DNA of 64,000 bases from Hyalella azteca (GCF_000764305.2 NW_025941719.1:186001-250000), one strand, 5' to 3'. Positions 50,101-63,610 are shown, counted from the stretch's first letter. Numbers and translations: made by a program. The notes: generated from the letters alone by a model not told the origin.

Positions 50101-53100
50101 TATCTGAATAATTAACAAACAATTTTTCGTAATTCATGTCACAGTATTCATCATAATTCCATTGCAACAACAGGCTTAAAAGGTAATATTTTTACAGATT
50201 TCTCAGCCATGTGAGGAAATAAAAAAACTTTTAAGAGATTTTTTAATAATAGAATGTTTATTTAATGGCAAGGATTTTTTGACAGATACATTGTTCATTT
50301 GTCGACAAATTTTGTCTCTATTCAATATTATAAACTTTTTCAAAAGCTTGACACAACCTTACCACCTTTTGTATTAGACAAGGAAAGGTTATGGGGTAGC
50401 ACAGGCATGCGGCTGAAGTTCAGTTCTTACAATTTTTTATTCATTACTATTCTTCCTCGCGGAACACGCGTTATTGTAGACGTGCGTTCCGTATACCAAG
50501 TGCTAATTATATGTTTAGTTCAAGTGCGCGCTGCAGAGGAAGGCCGCTTGGGTGCTTCGGCGTCAGGTCCTGTATGGTCCGGATGCCGTCGCATAATCGG
50601 ACTCATCAGGAAGACAGAGCTTGGAAATTCAACCACTAATTCGTATTGAAATGATTCTTCATGATAGAAAAGCAACTTCGAATATTAAAACAATTCATAA
50701 GAGTTTAGTATTAGTTGGTAGTTTAGTTTTTTGAGTTTTTTTTAGTTTTAGTAGTTTAGTAATTAGTACAACTGTATTTATAATCACACTATAGTGAAAA
50801 TGTTTCCTGCGATGCAAAAGAAAACAGCAATGGTCTGTTGATTTATGATCTCGAATCGTCTTCATCAGAATACAGGTGAATCAGTTGTCTTGCGGCACTT
50901 CACTACGGACGTGCAGGTAACGGGAAGTGGGCTTGAAGTATGTACTTCCGTTGAAATTACTCGCCCTTCACATCATTACATATGTTTAGTGTATGATTGC
51001 CATGTTAGTTTTACTTGACTCATTGTTTAACCTCTGTCGGCCGCATGCATTGTGTTCGTCACAATGTTTGAACAACACATATTTTATCCTCGGCCACGAC
51101 ATAAAACTAATTAAATTTTATTGTTCAGGAGAACGGTATATGTCATGTCACATTTCTGTAAGACGCAGTTTAATATATCAGGGTGGACACAAGACGCTAT
51201 TGTTTCTTCATTATCTGAAATAACTTTGTGTTTATTCCTATGTTTTGAGACGAGGTAAGTCGCAAGGCCGATGGCACTACTTCTAGCCGAGAACAAATCC
51301 CTTCATGACCATCAAAGTGCAGGCAATTTATAAGTGTGCCATGTGGAACAAAAAAAATGTGATTGCATTCAACGATGAAGATAGTATTCACTGCAGTATC
51401 ATGCTATGTTGATAGTATTAAAGTTCTTTTTCAATCTTGTATTCACAAAGTATTTTTTTATTCATATATCTTAGTGAGAATTTTTCCTAGCTTTTAATTT
51501 TAAGAAAAAACAATTGCTGCTCGACGTATTTGACCAGGTGGAGATTAGTGGAAAGTCTCGATGATTCCATATATCATATAAAACTCAGAATTGGTATCTA
51601 TAATCCCATGTACTCGCAAAGCAGCGCAGAATTTTTTGGAAATAACCAACCCAATTTGTTATAAATACCTAATCATAATTAATTTTTCTACATATGAGAA
51701 TCCGGAGGCTCGAAAGCAAATACCTCATAACTTCTTGGAATCGGAAGATTGTCGTATCGCCACTCTTCATGTTCGAGAAATACTACTGCATTACTCTGCC
51801 CTGCGATTGTATTTTATTGTACCAATACTTTATTCCGAGTATCATTTCAAACTAATTTTCCAAATTCAAGCTTCAAAATTGTTCACAACTTAGTACTAAT
51901 TGCATTTTTTCGGTTGTGTCAAACAAACGGCATCCAACAAGTTATGTGAATAATTTTTTAAAATCTTATGAGACCGAGAATTCGTTTTGAGGACTGAGTA
52001 GTGCCAAAGAAATCATAAATAGCCAAAGTCTACGGTCTGATTCTTTCCCATTTACCATTCTTGACTGCAAAATTTTAATGAATGCTGAATAATCATATTT
52101 CTATCTATAATAAAATAAAAAACTACATAAATGCCATGCCAGTGTGACAATCTTACAGACCGTATTTCAGACATGCTGAAAGGGATACTGAGATGCTTGA
52201 CGATTGTAACTCCAAGGCAAAACATTTTCCCCCATTTTTTTACAAAGGAGAAAGTAAGGTTGGAGCAAATGCATAAATTTTCGTTCAATTTATTGGCTTA
52301 ATTTTGGTTCAGAAACCAATCTCATTTTAGAAGTAAAACCAATCTCGTTGTTTCAGAATTCGAAGCAAAAACTATTAAAATTCTATGTAGCATTTGGTTT
52401 TAAAGAATTTTCGTCTTATAAACATTCCTCAAGTTCAAAAATTGGCAGTGGGATAAAGTATTCAAATCCTCCGCATCATGTGAACAAATATAATGTGAAT
52501 GTGGTTGTATGTTTTGGATGAATTTTCGCTCTAAACAATATTATGTGACATTGTTCTGGTCTTCGCGCCCACTGTGAAACGTCTTGAGGTGATGGGAAAA
52601 TCGCGATCTTTCTGACTAAATATATGCAGTACATCTTCATGAGTTTGTTACGTCAACTGCATATCGAACCAGCTGACTCCACTTAATAATCTTCAGCTAA
52701 CCCTTGATGCAAGTCTATAGACATAAACCTTGGAAAAAATCACATTCGATTCGATAATTATTTAATACATAAGTTGAATTTACTGGTGAGTTCATTCTAA
52801 ACGGGCGAGAATGCATTTGAAAGAGGTATCTCAGCAATTTTCACTTGAAAATTTTCAATGTCAACATTACACTGCCATTACCGGCACACGAAAATTAACT
52901 GCTATGGAGGTGAAGTAGTGCTCTGTCTATATTTATATATTATTATTATATTTATAATCATAGTAAATGAATATAATACAATTTTAATATTATATTTATA
53001 ATATTTTTTTAGTATGACTTGAGCTGTTATCTCAACATATGCAGAACTCGGCTCTTCAACTGTGTCCATATGACTAATGTAATAAGGTAACTTATAATGC

Positions 53101-54824
53101 GGTTTCAATTTGTTAAGATTAAATTCTATTCCAAAATGAAAAGTAGAACTCATTTTAAATTTTACAAAATAACTTTAAAAGATTTTTCATACTAGAATGA
53201 ATCCCTCTTTAATCACAGTACAATATTTTAAGTACGATTGACCGGGACCGGATACTCAAATTTCAAGGATTATGTAACCCGGGCAATGGGATAACCTGCT
53301 AATTGAATTTATTTTATACCGGTGATATTTACATATGAGCATTATTTGTTGGGAAAAACTCTATTGCACAGTATCCATAAAAGGAAGACGACACTTCACT
53401 CCTCCAAATTTTTATTCGTGAGAGACTTTACACAAATTCTTGTTGAAAACCGTGGGCTAGAAATGATGTCGGAGCATATTATTAATTATATGACTACTTA
53501 TTACCGTAAAGGATACCAGACACTTAGGTAACGAGATTAATAAAGTATTTTTCAGAAGTACATACGAGCAGACACTCGAGATTGCATTCTGACCTTAGTT
53601 ACAAAATTCTTGTTCAATCAAAGCCCAATGAAAAAAAAATCCGAGCGCATAATATCAGTATGCATTTCTTTCAAAAACAGTTCACAAAATTAGGCATTAA
53701 AATTCACAAGTTGTCAGTATGCTCCTTCAACACGTCCTACTTGCATTTTAGTGTCGCTATTCTCACTTCGAGCGCGTCAGAGATGGTGAATTTTTAGACG
53801 AGCGCTTTCAAAGGCATGAACTATTGGTCGATTGCAATAGATTTGCATGTCGCAAGTTGGACTAATGAGGCCGAGTCACGTTCGATGAATACTAACCATT
53901 AAGTACTCAAACGCAATCACGCAATTAAGTATTCAAGGCATTCATACCTCGATGTTAAATATTGGTGCAGGTATTGAACGTCTTACAGTCTGTAGCAGGT
54001 CATAGTGGCAGTTGCATCTAAGGGTTATATAGGCACAATTTGAGACACTTTGGTGATTTTACTTTTAGGATAATATTTTAATTTTGAATGTTTTTTTGAG
54101 TCCGTAAGTTCGCGACTTTCAAAGTCTTTTTTTTCAGCGAGGCTTGGCGCTGTAACAATGTGGATATCCTTCATGACAAATTTCAGAAAGTAGTGTCTTT
54201 GGAATAATTTACTGGGCTAAATTTTGAACTGATAAAAACGCAAAATTCCTTGCATTAACGCAGCAAAAAATTTAAAAATTGGCTCACGCGTCTAAATAGT
54301 GAATTGGTAATGCACGAAAATGTTTCAAATTTATTCACATTACCAAGTGCGGACGGACTGAATTTCTCCAAAATTTCAATCTTGCAAAGAAGTAATTTTT
54401 AATCGGTTTTTCTAATATTTGGACAACAAATGACAGAGTATTAATCCCCTCTAGTCTTCGATAACGGACAATAGGTCAGCCACGTCGACAACAGACAATA
54501 ATTAAGCCAGGCTTCTTTAAGCATCTGTACCACATGTGTTGGGCTTAGTCCCGTCATTGGGCTCCGCGATCCTAAGAAGTTCCTTAGTGAGGAGAGCAAA
54601 CCCGTGACTCCCGAGTTGTGTATTGGTGACATCGTTAGGTCATGTCTTAACATGTTTTGCCGTAGTTTTCAAAATGAAAGTTCAGAATACATTATCGATT
54701 AAAGAAATAACCCTGTTTAGAAAATTCCAATTCATTCGCAAATAATTCTCAAATTAACAATATCGAGAAGCAGGAATGCTTCTCTGTTCGCTATTCACAG
54801 ATGCTAATTTACAATGTTAATCAC

Positions 54825-55046
54825 TCATACATTACAATATTTACAAATATTGCATCCCCGATGGCCACGATGGAGCGCCGCCTTGGTACGCCGCCGCCCT
54901 TCTGCCGCGGCAGGCAAGTCGTCCTCGCCGTCACAGTCCGAGGGGTCAGTCTGTGACAGCCTCGGTCCAGCCACGCCCCACGGTAGGGGATCCTTCCCGC
55001 AGAGATTGAAATCTGACTTCAGCTCTGTTACGAGATGGGGGCTTAT
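54825..55046 (-). CDS. Putative GC-rich terminal coding exon, unknown product
   Basis: A 73-codon open exon ending in TGA, preceded by an acceptor (AATGTGTGCAG). It is clearly GC-richer than its surroundings. The peptide is Pro/Asp/Arg-rich and ends in a short Cys/His stretch (HRGHRGCNICKYC) that could bind zinc but is too short to call a finger. It is in phase 0 with the LINE-like exon 300 bp upstream (donor TGG|GTAAGA at 55143/55142), so the two may be spliced together. I do not recognise the protein. Confidence 0.3.
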   Translation of the reverse strand: MSPHLVTELKSDFNLCGKDPLPWGVAGPRLSQTDPSDCDGEDDLPAAAEGRRRTKAALHRGHRGCNICKYCNV

Positions 55047-55142
55047 CTGCACACATTATACACCTTCTATCATTTTGGTATGTTACAATTATGAAGGTCT
55101 TGCTGTCGAAGTTAGAGGTCAGTCGAATTTAAAGGTTCTTAC

Positions 55143-55319
55143 CCATGCTTGCGGACTAGCAAAAATACCTCTCGCGTCTTCTATGTATGAGTACAGACTC
55201 AGGTGCTCAAGCTTGTCCGAGTAGTTTGGCTCCTCCATCCCACTGATCCTAGACTTAAAACCGCGCTGGACCGCTTCCAATTGCGGCACTGAGCCGACCG
55301 TGTAGGGGTCCAAAGCTGA
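55143..55319 (-). mobile_element. Non-LTR retrotransposon remnant (reverse-transcriptase C-terminal part)
   Basis: The 59-codon frame contains LEAVQRGFKSRISGMEEPNY followed by SDKLEHLSLYS. This matches the segment after the polymerase core of many LINE reverse transcriptases (xxLExVQRRFTKRIxGM, then YxxRLxxLxLYSLxxRR). The rest of the element is not recognisable nearby, so it is a fragment. Unusually, it is bounded by a good acceptor (CTTGAATAGAGCAG|) and a good donor (TGG|GTAAGA), both in phase 0, with no internal stop. Confidence 0.6.
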
Positions 55320-55322
55320 CTG

Positions 55323-57189
55323 CTCTATTCAAGGAGAGCCCTACCTAAAGAGCGTGCATCAGCAGACCAGCAAGAGATGTCACAACCTCAAATGCTGCAA
55401 AAGTCTGGCCAAGTAGAAATTTCAAGTAGCATTTGAGCTGCTTTCAACATATATGACTGTATCTTCGCCGCATTTCAATCGGCGGTCTGCAATGGCATAC
55501 CTAAATTAGTATCATAAGGAATTCATTGATGCGGATTGCTTGGCCACAAGGCTGTACAGTGTAAACAGTATGCTTTGGTGTGCACATCATGTCATACTGT
55601 GCTCTCTGCTTCGAGGTGCACAGCGTGTCTTGCTTTGCTTTGCGCGTAATATCTAATTATCTTATGCCATTATGTGCGCTGCTTGCCCAGAGTTGGAACA
55701 GCATGCCTTGTTGCGCGTCTTACACTCTACTGTGCGCATCATACCTTTCGGTTCACTGCTTTCTCTGCAGTGCGCAGCGTAACTTGCTGTCGTAGCCTTC
55801 CCTGATGTGCTCAAAATATCATGCTGTGCACTGCCTCCTTGCTATGCAGTGCTATGTCCCGTGCTCTGCATAATGCCCTGCAGGGGCTGAGTGTCACGCA
55901 CAGTTGACAGGAAGCGCATTAAGATCAGCGCCGCGTAGGGCCTCCACAATCACTCTTTTCCTTCGTAATCCTATGGGGGAATTCCCCGCACTCCTTTGAC
56001 ACCTGTGATTGATAACAATTGGGTCATTATTTCTGAGAATATTGGTCGTCTCGGTGAGTTGAACGCATCTTCTGGACTCTTCGTACCCTGAACCAGACAT
56101 GGCGAATATCATGTTTGGTATTTACAGACGTCTCTGCATGACATAAGTCATCTCACAAAGTGTTAGTTTGGCGTTAGATACTGTTGAATCTGCAACAATG
56201 TGTTCATTCTTTTCTGATACTGTAGCGTTTAACAACGCTAAGTTTCAGCTTTTAGTCGTAATTTTGATCCATTGTCCTCGTACTGTGACTCAAGTCTCAG
56301 GTTATTACACATTTTCTTTCTATTCTATTGGTTATATGTAGTTATCACGTTATATTTACGAGTGATTTGAAATATCATAAAAATTACGCTTGCCGACACT
56401 CTTGCAGTCGCTAAACAACGGAAAACTACGCCAGTTATTTCCACTCAAAGACAAGTCCTGCACCCTGTGATTTGTTCCCATTTATCTGCTCATGAATAAG
56501 TAAGATTATTTCGTGTTTGCCGTCGCCGCTCCGCCGACTTCCTGATTATTCGATCGCTAGTAATTGTTCAACTGAAGTTCGTACGCAAGATATCTCACAA
56601 GTCGCTGAACATAAACAGAGCATGATTTTCTTCTAATTTTCAAGCTTTTTTATTTTATTTTTCACATTTCAAATATGTAAAGTACTTAAGAAGCTATCTA
56701 AAATTCATTCATTAATATTTTCTTGCAGAGGTCAAATGTATTGCTGAAGAATAATTTGCTGAAACGAATTATGTTGCCACACAACGTCGCATCCTGGGTG
56801 CAAATCAAGTCATGTTCCAATAGATTTCTTTGAATCTCAAGGACGTGTGGAAGTTCTTCTAAATCTCTGTAGGTATATTCTGAGGCATAAGTATTCCTGT
56901 CCATATTTATCTATTGGCTTGCTGAATACTGAAATTTTTTCATTCATCACCAGTGCAACGCAAGCCAGTGAAAGCCAGTGCACACAAAATGCTTCCTGTT
57001 TGGCTCGTTTCTGTCGGCAGGAAAGACTCATGTCTTTAAATTATTGAACTAAAGAGTAATTACAAGAAAGGTTTTTTGGAATTATATGCTTCCGTGCTTT
57101 GATTTAAAAGTAAATCTTATTAGTGCGAGTCTTTTTTGCATAAATTTGTTCCTAGAAACGAAAATACGCCACTTTTAAAAACATTTCAG
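55323..57189. other. Intergenic sequence, nothing recognised
   Basis: Contains a TGTGCGC / GCGCA-flavoured stretch around 55570-55870 made of loosely repeated TGCTGTGCACT-like words and open frames shorter than 75 codons. No gene or element is supported. Confidence 0.35.
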
Positions 57190-60100
57190 GATCAAGTGCG
57201 TCTTTTGGAAATTCGACTTCGAGCAAAAAAAGAATCAGAGAAATTATTGATGAAACTAGACTTAGTTTGTATGGGTGTTCATGACCACTCATTCGCCTGT
57301 CACCAACCCTCACAAATACTGGTTTTTGTTTTTGTCTGCTTAGTGACCGCAGAAGCTCCCGACAAAAAGAAGTTTTGCAGGAGTAACTTTTTTTAGACGC
57401 CTGTGTTCCGCACTCATGGCGCTGTGAGCGAGTGAGTGGTGAACGTTTCTTTTCATCTCTCAGCTCATTGTAATACATGTTCGCCTCAATTTAAGTTCTT
57501 TGAGCTACTTCTTAATAATTGCCTTGCTGCTCTGTCCTCATTATAAATATTTAACTTTTTATTAGCAACGGGAATCATTTTACTTTACCAGACCGAGCTT
57601 ATGCTTCACAAAAAAGTAACGGCAGCATAAGCAAAGTGGGCAAACGCTTTCCTTTGACGGAAAAAGCTATTGTAAACCCGCCTGTATGTAAGAAAAATCT
57701 CTGGCGACGTTTGCAGCTGTCTTGCCGTATCTTGCAGACAAACCGTATTATGCTCACGTCTCATTTTACAAATACTCGTCTGAATTATAACCCTAGGAAA
57801 AAACTGTAAGTGGGAGCTTCAACTGTGCCATGAAAACGAATCACTATCGCTTTTTATGACCTTGTTGAGCTGAAATTGGATAGTTTGATCAATAGTTTGC
57901 TTCGTAAACTTTACTTACAGTTATAGTTGAGAAATACTCTTAATTTATTGTATCTGTTTCCTCACATTCACAACTATCGTAATTCCAGCCTACTCCCTTT
58001 ACCAGCAGTTGACTGATGTGATTCCTGCAATTCACATTGACTTTTTTTCTCCTGTCTCATGATCAAATATGTGATGGAAACATCATCTCTTGTAAATTTT
58101 AAATAATTTACCATCATTCGAGACATTTATATAATTTTTCACTAAAATGTACGTTTTTTGTATAACTAAGCCTAACTTCGCATAACATTGTTGAAGCAAA
58201 AAGTAAAGCAGCCAAGAGGTTTGACCGTATTTAGGCTACGTGTAGGAGCAGCATGGATTCAGTTCACTGCATGTTTCCTTAGCTGACTTGCAGTGCAAAT
58301 AATACGTTCACTAGCAGGCTAAGTGCCGCCAGAACATCACGCTGCTGCCCGTCAACACAGCGCTCAACTTTCCAATAGAGCGGCCAATGTACCACACGCT
58401 GGATAAAAAGAACAAAATATAATATTTGTATCAATCAATCAGCAGTATAATTCCAGTGCCTATTGCAGTCAGATATACTGACAGCACTTGAAAGAGGCGG
58501 AAGCACCAATTAATGCATTCAACATTGTGAAATATCATAAACGAAATTAAAGCCAATCTGTTATATACAGTGTGCCACCTAAAAGAATTCATTTGAATTC
58601 TTCATCGATTATTTATAGAGTTTTTTGGGGGGATAGGTTTTCTTGTCATTAATATCATCGAAAGCAATTAATTGGGTCCTATAACAACTTTCCTTGTCTA
58701 CAACCTTCCTGACAAAATTCCCTTTCAGGTGAATCAGCATCTGAATGCTTGGTCTTAACGGTAAATTTCCCACCCTTTTACCGCTCTTGCGCGTTCACGA
58801 ACTATTTGCATTGTGCAGTCTGCAGTGCTGGCAGCAAAAGTAAAAGCTGGGCTAATAGCTACCAATCACGGGGACTGGAAAGAAGAAAACGTTTGTTCTG
58901 GGTCGCAACCCAGTGCCGGGCTTGGCAGGAAGTAGCTACGATGGCATGAGAGTCTCTATGACCCCTGATCGTGTAACTCAGCCACAGATAATAATAAATG
59001 CTATCTGTTCTCTTTGTGCCATTACGATAAGATATATTTTTCCGTTTAACCCTTTTTACCATGTAATATACAGAGAGAATCCTCAATGTAGTTGGGAAGA
59101 ATGTATTATATACCTCCACTTGCCAGGAAATAAATTTTTGCTGTGACGTGTTATAGAGCCGACCTGCACAGAATTTAAATTAAGACCTATATGAGTACAT
59201 GGGAAAACACCAAGAACATCCGCCAGAATACAATTTTCGTGGAATTATATAAGTGTTTGAAAGCTCTTACTTCTTCACGAGTTCTACCTTGACATCTCTG
59301 TGATTAATAAACCCCTCTAAACTTTAATTAGGACAATGAAGAAGTTGATTTTAGTAATTTGTCAGTCCCACATGCAAAATTTTTTCCGTTCTAAACTTAT
59401 AATGTTGTACCCTTTACGTGTGAATTTTATTGCGAATGTATCTCTTCATAATTCGTGCATATGTCTCAATAGAACATATACATCATATTTCAGAAGTGAT
59501 TTCATTTAGCCAATTACAAGCTAAAAACTTACCATGATAAAACTCAATGAAATAATTCCCCAAACCCACTCACTCCTAGAATTTCCGTCATCGCGCATGA
59601 GCACTGAATAATAACACAGTAGTCGGCGTCGACTGACGCGCGCCCGTAAGCTTTCTCTTCGACGAACTGTTTTTCGATTGGAGCTGAAAAGATAAACACG
59701 AGGCGTGCATCTGCCGCAGAATATTTTTTGAACATAGGTGCCCAGACTTTTTAGCGCATTTTCTCATTTATGGAAAAAAATGCACTATTGTGCTCGCCAT
59801 GTTCGTATGTCTGTCCGTCTGTCCGTCCGTCCGTGACCTCAAGTTTTCGTCGACGAGAAAATGCGCTCTTTGTCACTCATTGCTGTGAGTACTGAGTTAT
59901 ATTTTTTTCTAATGTGTCGATTTTATTTTTTCAGAGGTGTGGTGTTACAGATGATTGGTTCTCATATGAATTGAATAAAAAACCTGAAGCTATTAGGTTC
60001 AATGTTAGATTTTACGAGTCTATACAAAAATTCTATTAACTGAACTTTCTTACGATAAATTCCTGCTACTTCTGAGATCGATAAAGTTTAAACACAATTG

Positions 60101-61872
60101 ACGTGAAGGTAGGAACACTAATTAATTCTTCCGAGAATAATTTTTTGTATTTCTCATCGAAAGTGTCTTCATTCATATGATATAAGTACTGCTGAGAAAA
60201 GCTCTACTGATAAATTTTAACAATTTTATAGCGAACGTGTATATAAAAATATTCCACAAGAAAATCTTCACAGTTAGTGAAGTCATCATTTTTGTTTGAA
60301 ACATTCTGAATAAAAACAGGAATTGATGCCGCCGCTCATAGAAGAAGATAATAAGGCAAAGCAACCAAGTCTGAAGTTTCTTCGCCTGCCATTTAAAAAG
60401 AAAAAATCCTTTTCTGTCATAGATCCGAAGCCCGAACACGTCGTCATCGATATTGCAAGCAATCCGAGCCATTCAAGTTCCACTGCCATAAGTTCACAAA
60501 CAACTCCTCTTGCAACCCCACCACAAGCTCCAAAAAATATTGGAAACAAGCTTCTACCGAATTTTATTGCATTGCCCTTTCCTCTTCCAACTTCATCGCC
60601 ATCGAAGGAGACGAGCTTAACAGATGATATGGTCACTAATAATGAGCAAACCAAGGAGGAAAGCACTGTAACGTCACCGATTTTTAATGGGGCTGCTATA
60701 TCCGAAACTCCTTCTTCCCCTTCCTCTCCAAACATCTCCTCAAAATTCAAGATGAAAACGAAGGAGGATAACGAGAAAAAAACACCCTTCCTATCTCCAG
60801 CTTACACAAATCTTGGATTCCAAGGAGACTCGGAATCGACGCTAGGTCTGTCATCGAACTGTTCTGAGTTGTCTGTTTCATCTTCGGAAGATGATACCTG
60901 GGAAGCGAGCAATACCATCATCAGTGCTGACACTGGGATATCATCGGCTGCAGCAGACGACAGTGACAGCAGTGGCCTTTTTATTGCAGCAAAAACCAAT
61001 CGGGAAGCTCATGATCGAGCTCGAACGACCCTCAAACATCCCGACCTTCAAACTTCGACCAGTAACGAAGATGTTAAATCCCCTCCTCCCGAATCGTGTC
61101 TCGGCTGGAAGTTATTCCAAAACCAGAACTCTATGCCCAATTCTCTATCAGCTTTGAATCAATTTTCAAGTGAATGCAATAGGAGTACTGGAAATTTGAG
61201 TGCAGATCATGTGTCTCGTGACTATCAAAGAAGTACAGGTAACCTGAGCGTGAGTCGTTTACCACGAGAATGTCACAGAAGCACAGGGAACCTTAGTGTA
61301 AGTCGGTTGACCCGTGACTCTGACAGAAGAACAGCTAACGCTAGACTTGGTGTTTTCCAATCTGAACTTAAGAAATGCAATAGCAACCAGAGTGTCATAA
61401 GCGATATAAAGTCTGAAAGTCATTTGAGATTATATGAAAGGAACACTCGAAAAGCCTACAGCAGACAGCTCAGGGTAATGTGGGCGGAAAGAAGTCAAAT
61501 GAGTCGATCAACTTCAGACCTGAGGTTCTTGCGCTGCAGTGAGAGCGACGCCAAGAGTCCGAATGATGCAGGCTCCCTTTCTGAGACTACAACATCGTTT
61601 TTAAGAATGTCAAAGTCATCAAATTGTTTGTCAGCCTTGTCTGCCGATGGACAACCGTCAGTCAGTCAAACGTCTAGTAGCACTTGCATCGAACAAGGTT
61701 GTACTGATAAAACTAGTCCAAAAAATGCAAAATTTGCTTCTGACGCGACACCATCGAGCCGAACAGAGAGCAAAGGCAGCAGTTCTGCGGCGTACCAACG
61801 GCGCTACAAGAGGGCTCGCAGCGCACCTCCAAGAAGTTTGTTCCAAACGCCTCTCAAACCTGTCACTGCAAG
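57190..61872 (+). CDS. Ser-rich protein of unknown family, internal exons
   Basis: Three exons: 57190-57268 (tentative), 57566-57683 and 60320-61872. The second has a clean acceptor (TTTTTATTAG) and a strong donor (CCT|GTATGT) and ends in phase 0, matching the large third exon that starts at GAA TTG ATG. The first joins in phase only if read as KKRIREIIDETRLS. The third exon encodes about 517 residues: a basic cluster (LPFKKKKSF), long Ser/Thr/Pro-rich segments, a 16-residue tandem repeat (RSTGNLS, 61178-61369), a further RSTSDLR motif and a basic C-terminus. It either continues through the donor AAG|GTGAGC at 61872/61873 or stops at TGA 61874-61876. Disorder and Arg-x-x-Ser motifs suggest a phosphorylated scaffold or adaptor, by inference only. 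An alternative is that translation starts at the ATG at 60326. Confidence 0.55.
57684..60319. other. Probable intron of the Ser-rich gene
   Basis: AT-rich unique DNA between two in-phase exons. It includes a small inverted repeat flanking CCGT repeats at 59753-59867. No other coding signal is seen. Confidence 0.4.
59753..59867. repeat. 13-bp inverted repeat flanking CCGT/CTGT microsatellite
   Basis: AGCGCATTTTCTC (59753-59765) and GAGAAAATGCGCT (59855-59867) are perfect complements 115 bp apart end to end. The interior contains a run of CTGTCCGT and CCGT repeats (about 59810-59833). There is no clear target duplication, so whether this is a very short transposable element or a foldback is open. 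Confidence 0.7.
61178..61369 (+). repeat. 48-bp coding tandem repeat (16 aa), four units
   Basis: Units at 61178-61225, 61226-61273, 61274-61321 and a degenerate one at 61322-61369 encode xRSTGNLSVSRLxRxx. The first three keep RSTGNLS while their codons vary, for example AGT ACT GGA against AGT ACA GGT and AGC ACA GGG. The peptide is therefore held more tightly than the DNA, which supports real translation of this exon. Confidence 0.85.
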
Positions 61873-61876
61873 GTGA

Positions 61877-63610
61877 GCGTTTAATTTAAAACATTGAAAA
61901 ATATCGCAATAGACTAGATTTTCATTTGATTCGTGCTTGGCTGCTTGCATGTCAGAAAATATTTTGTTTGGTGGCTACCCTGCATTGTTAACTTCATGTA
62001 CAATAATACCAGTTGTTTATAGCCATGTACAGTTGTTTTTATCAAGTTTTATCCAACTCGTAGCTTGGTCAGTAGATAACACAAAACGTATTCACAATTA
62101 TTATTTCATACTTCTTTTTTAATTCCCCAATACGTCTTCTTTTAATTCATCTTTTCAAATTTGTTATCCTTGCGACGTGGAATTTTTACTTCTGATTCGT
62201 GACAGCTGTTTAATGTCCGATTCATTCCATTGATAACAGCTTAGTATCCCATCTAAAATTTAAAGAAAACACTAACTTTATTGTAAAAAAACGCACTTTC
62301 ACTCGTATGCTATAGAAAACTACTTGTTGGCAAATCTTCAGTACCGAGTTGAAATTTAATGTAGTTTTGTACATGAAACTAGAATGATAACATTCTCGTG
62401 TGTTTCCTTAGTTTCCAAAAATTTTATGTGAAAATAATTAATAAACCTTACTAAATACCCCCAAATAGCGTATTTTAATTAATATTTTTCCAATTATTCT
62501 CAATTGTGCATGGCAGATGATAGCTTTGAGGAAATATGTTGAAGTACTTTTTTACTGGTTCTCCAGCCGGCATCATATTTATCTCACATCACGAGGGACT
62601 TGTTCTTTGGTGCTGGTCACTAATTAAGGGAGTTCTTGGTAGCAAATTTTCGAAGAGGACGTGGATGTCAATTGACAGCGAGTTCTGCAAGCAATATTTT
62701 CATCGATAATTGCAATAATACATGCAATGTTAGCACTACATATTCACTACTGAAGAAGACTTAAAGTTCATCTGCGACCTTCTCAATCATAACCAGTGTA
62801 AGCAGTTAAAAAATTCCTAGTGATATCATTATCTCAGAAATTTAGTTTTTTTTTTTAAGGTTGGAGGTTCATTGAGTAACATCACCGGATTCATGTTATG
62901 ATCAGACATCGGAATTCACCTGGAGAAATGGTGGAAATTTTCATACGTTGAGATATCAGTAAAAATACTTGCTAAGCTTAATGTCACAACGCCTTGCATG
63001 GGTTGAAACTCAAGAATCACCATGCAGTTTCTAAAAGGTCATTTACTGACGCAATTGTATGATTTAAAAATGTAACATAATACGGATTAACTAACGTGGC
63101 TTTACGTTATGGCATCGTGCTATAAATTGGTACAAAAATTGCAATACGCATTCAACAAAAATAATCATCTTTACCTTTTCTTGATTAAGATATAAGGGAG
63201 CATAGTGTAGTTGAAGAAAAGCTTGAAGTATAAAACACGACGTAAGTCTCGTAACCGCGGTTGGGGCTTGGGTGTAGTCTAGCCCCTTTATACGTATATC
63301 ATGCGCGGACAATATGAAAATGAATTTCAAAACTTAACTCGCTATGACTTAATCAATCCAATAAAATAATTATATCACAAGATGTTAGACTCAGCCAGGT
63401 ATCGAAATTAAACCCTAATTTCTTTGCCTGGAAAATCGCATTTTGATACAGAGAGACACTCACGTATTTCTTCTTAGTCATTAAGGAATTTCTTTCTATT
63501 TGTTTTCTTGTTTCTGTGCATTGACGTGGCCTATAGCGCTGCCACGTAAAGTTCAGCTAGAACAGCACTCGAAAACTCGCTGGCAAACTGACCTTTATTA
63601 CCACTCTCAG
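61877..63610. other. Non-coding sequence after the large Ser-rich exon
   Basis: AT-rich DNA, either 3' flank or intron. An AATAAA around 62441 would serve if the Ser-rich gene stops at 61876. No exon of matching phase is visible before the window ends. Confidence 0.35.

Larger units (their letters stand above)
39463..54800. other. Long gene-poor region
   Basis: About 15 kb without a supported gene. It holds two SINE copies (about 40.9 and 44.1 kb), a hairpin at 43950-43985, a small palindrome around 48410-48428, AT-rich low complexity near 49840-49910 and 52920-53010, and a TTTAG/TTTAGT-rich run at 50701-50765. GC-richer patches (40240-40430, 42000-42060, 42360-42490, 43600-43760, 46080-46320, 46700-46940, 49550-49700) contain only short open frames without domains. 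It could be intergenic or a large intron of a gene whose exons lie outside the window. Confidence 0.4.

Noticed and set aside
50701..50765. TTTAG/TTTAGT-rich run resembling an interstitial telomere repeat
   Set aside because: Irregular units and not the TTAGG repeat typical of arthropods; more likely simple low-complexity sequence.
60286..60750. 154-codon minus-strand frame over the Ser-rich exon
   Set aside because: Antisense shadow; the plus-strand frame is longer and has repeat evidence of translation.
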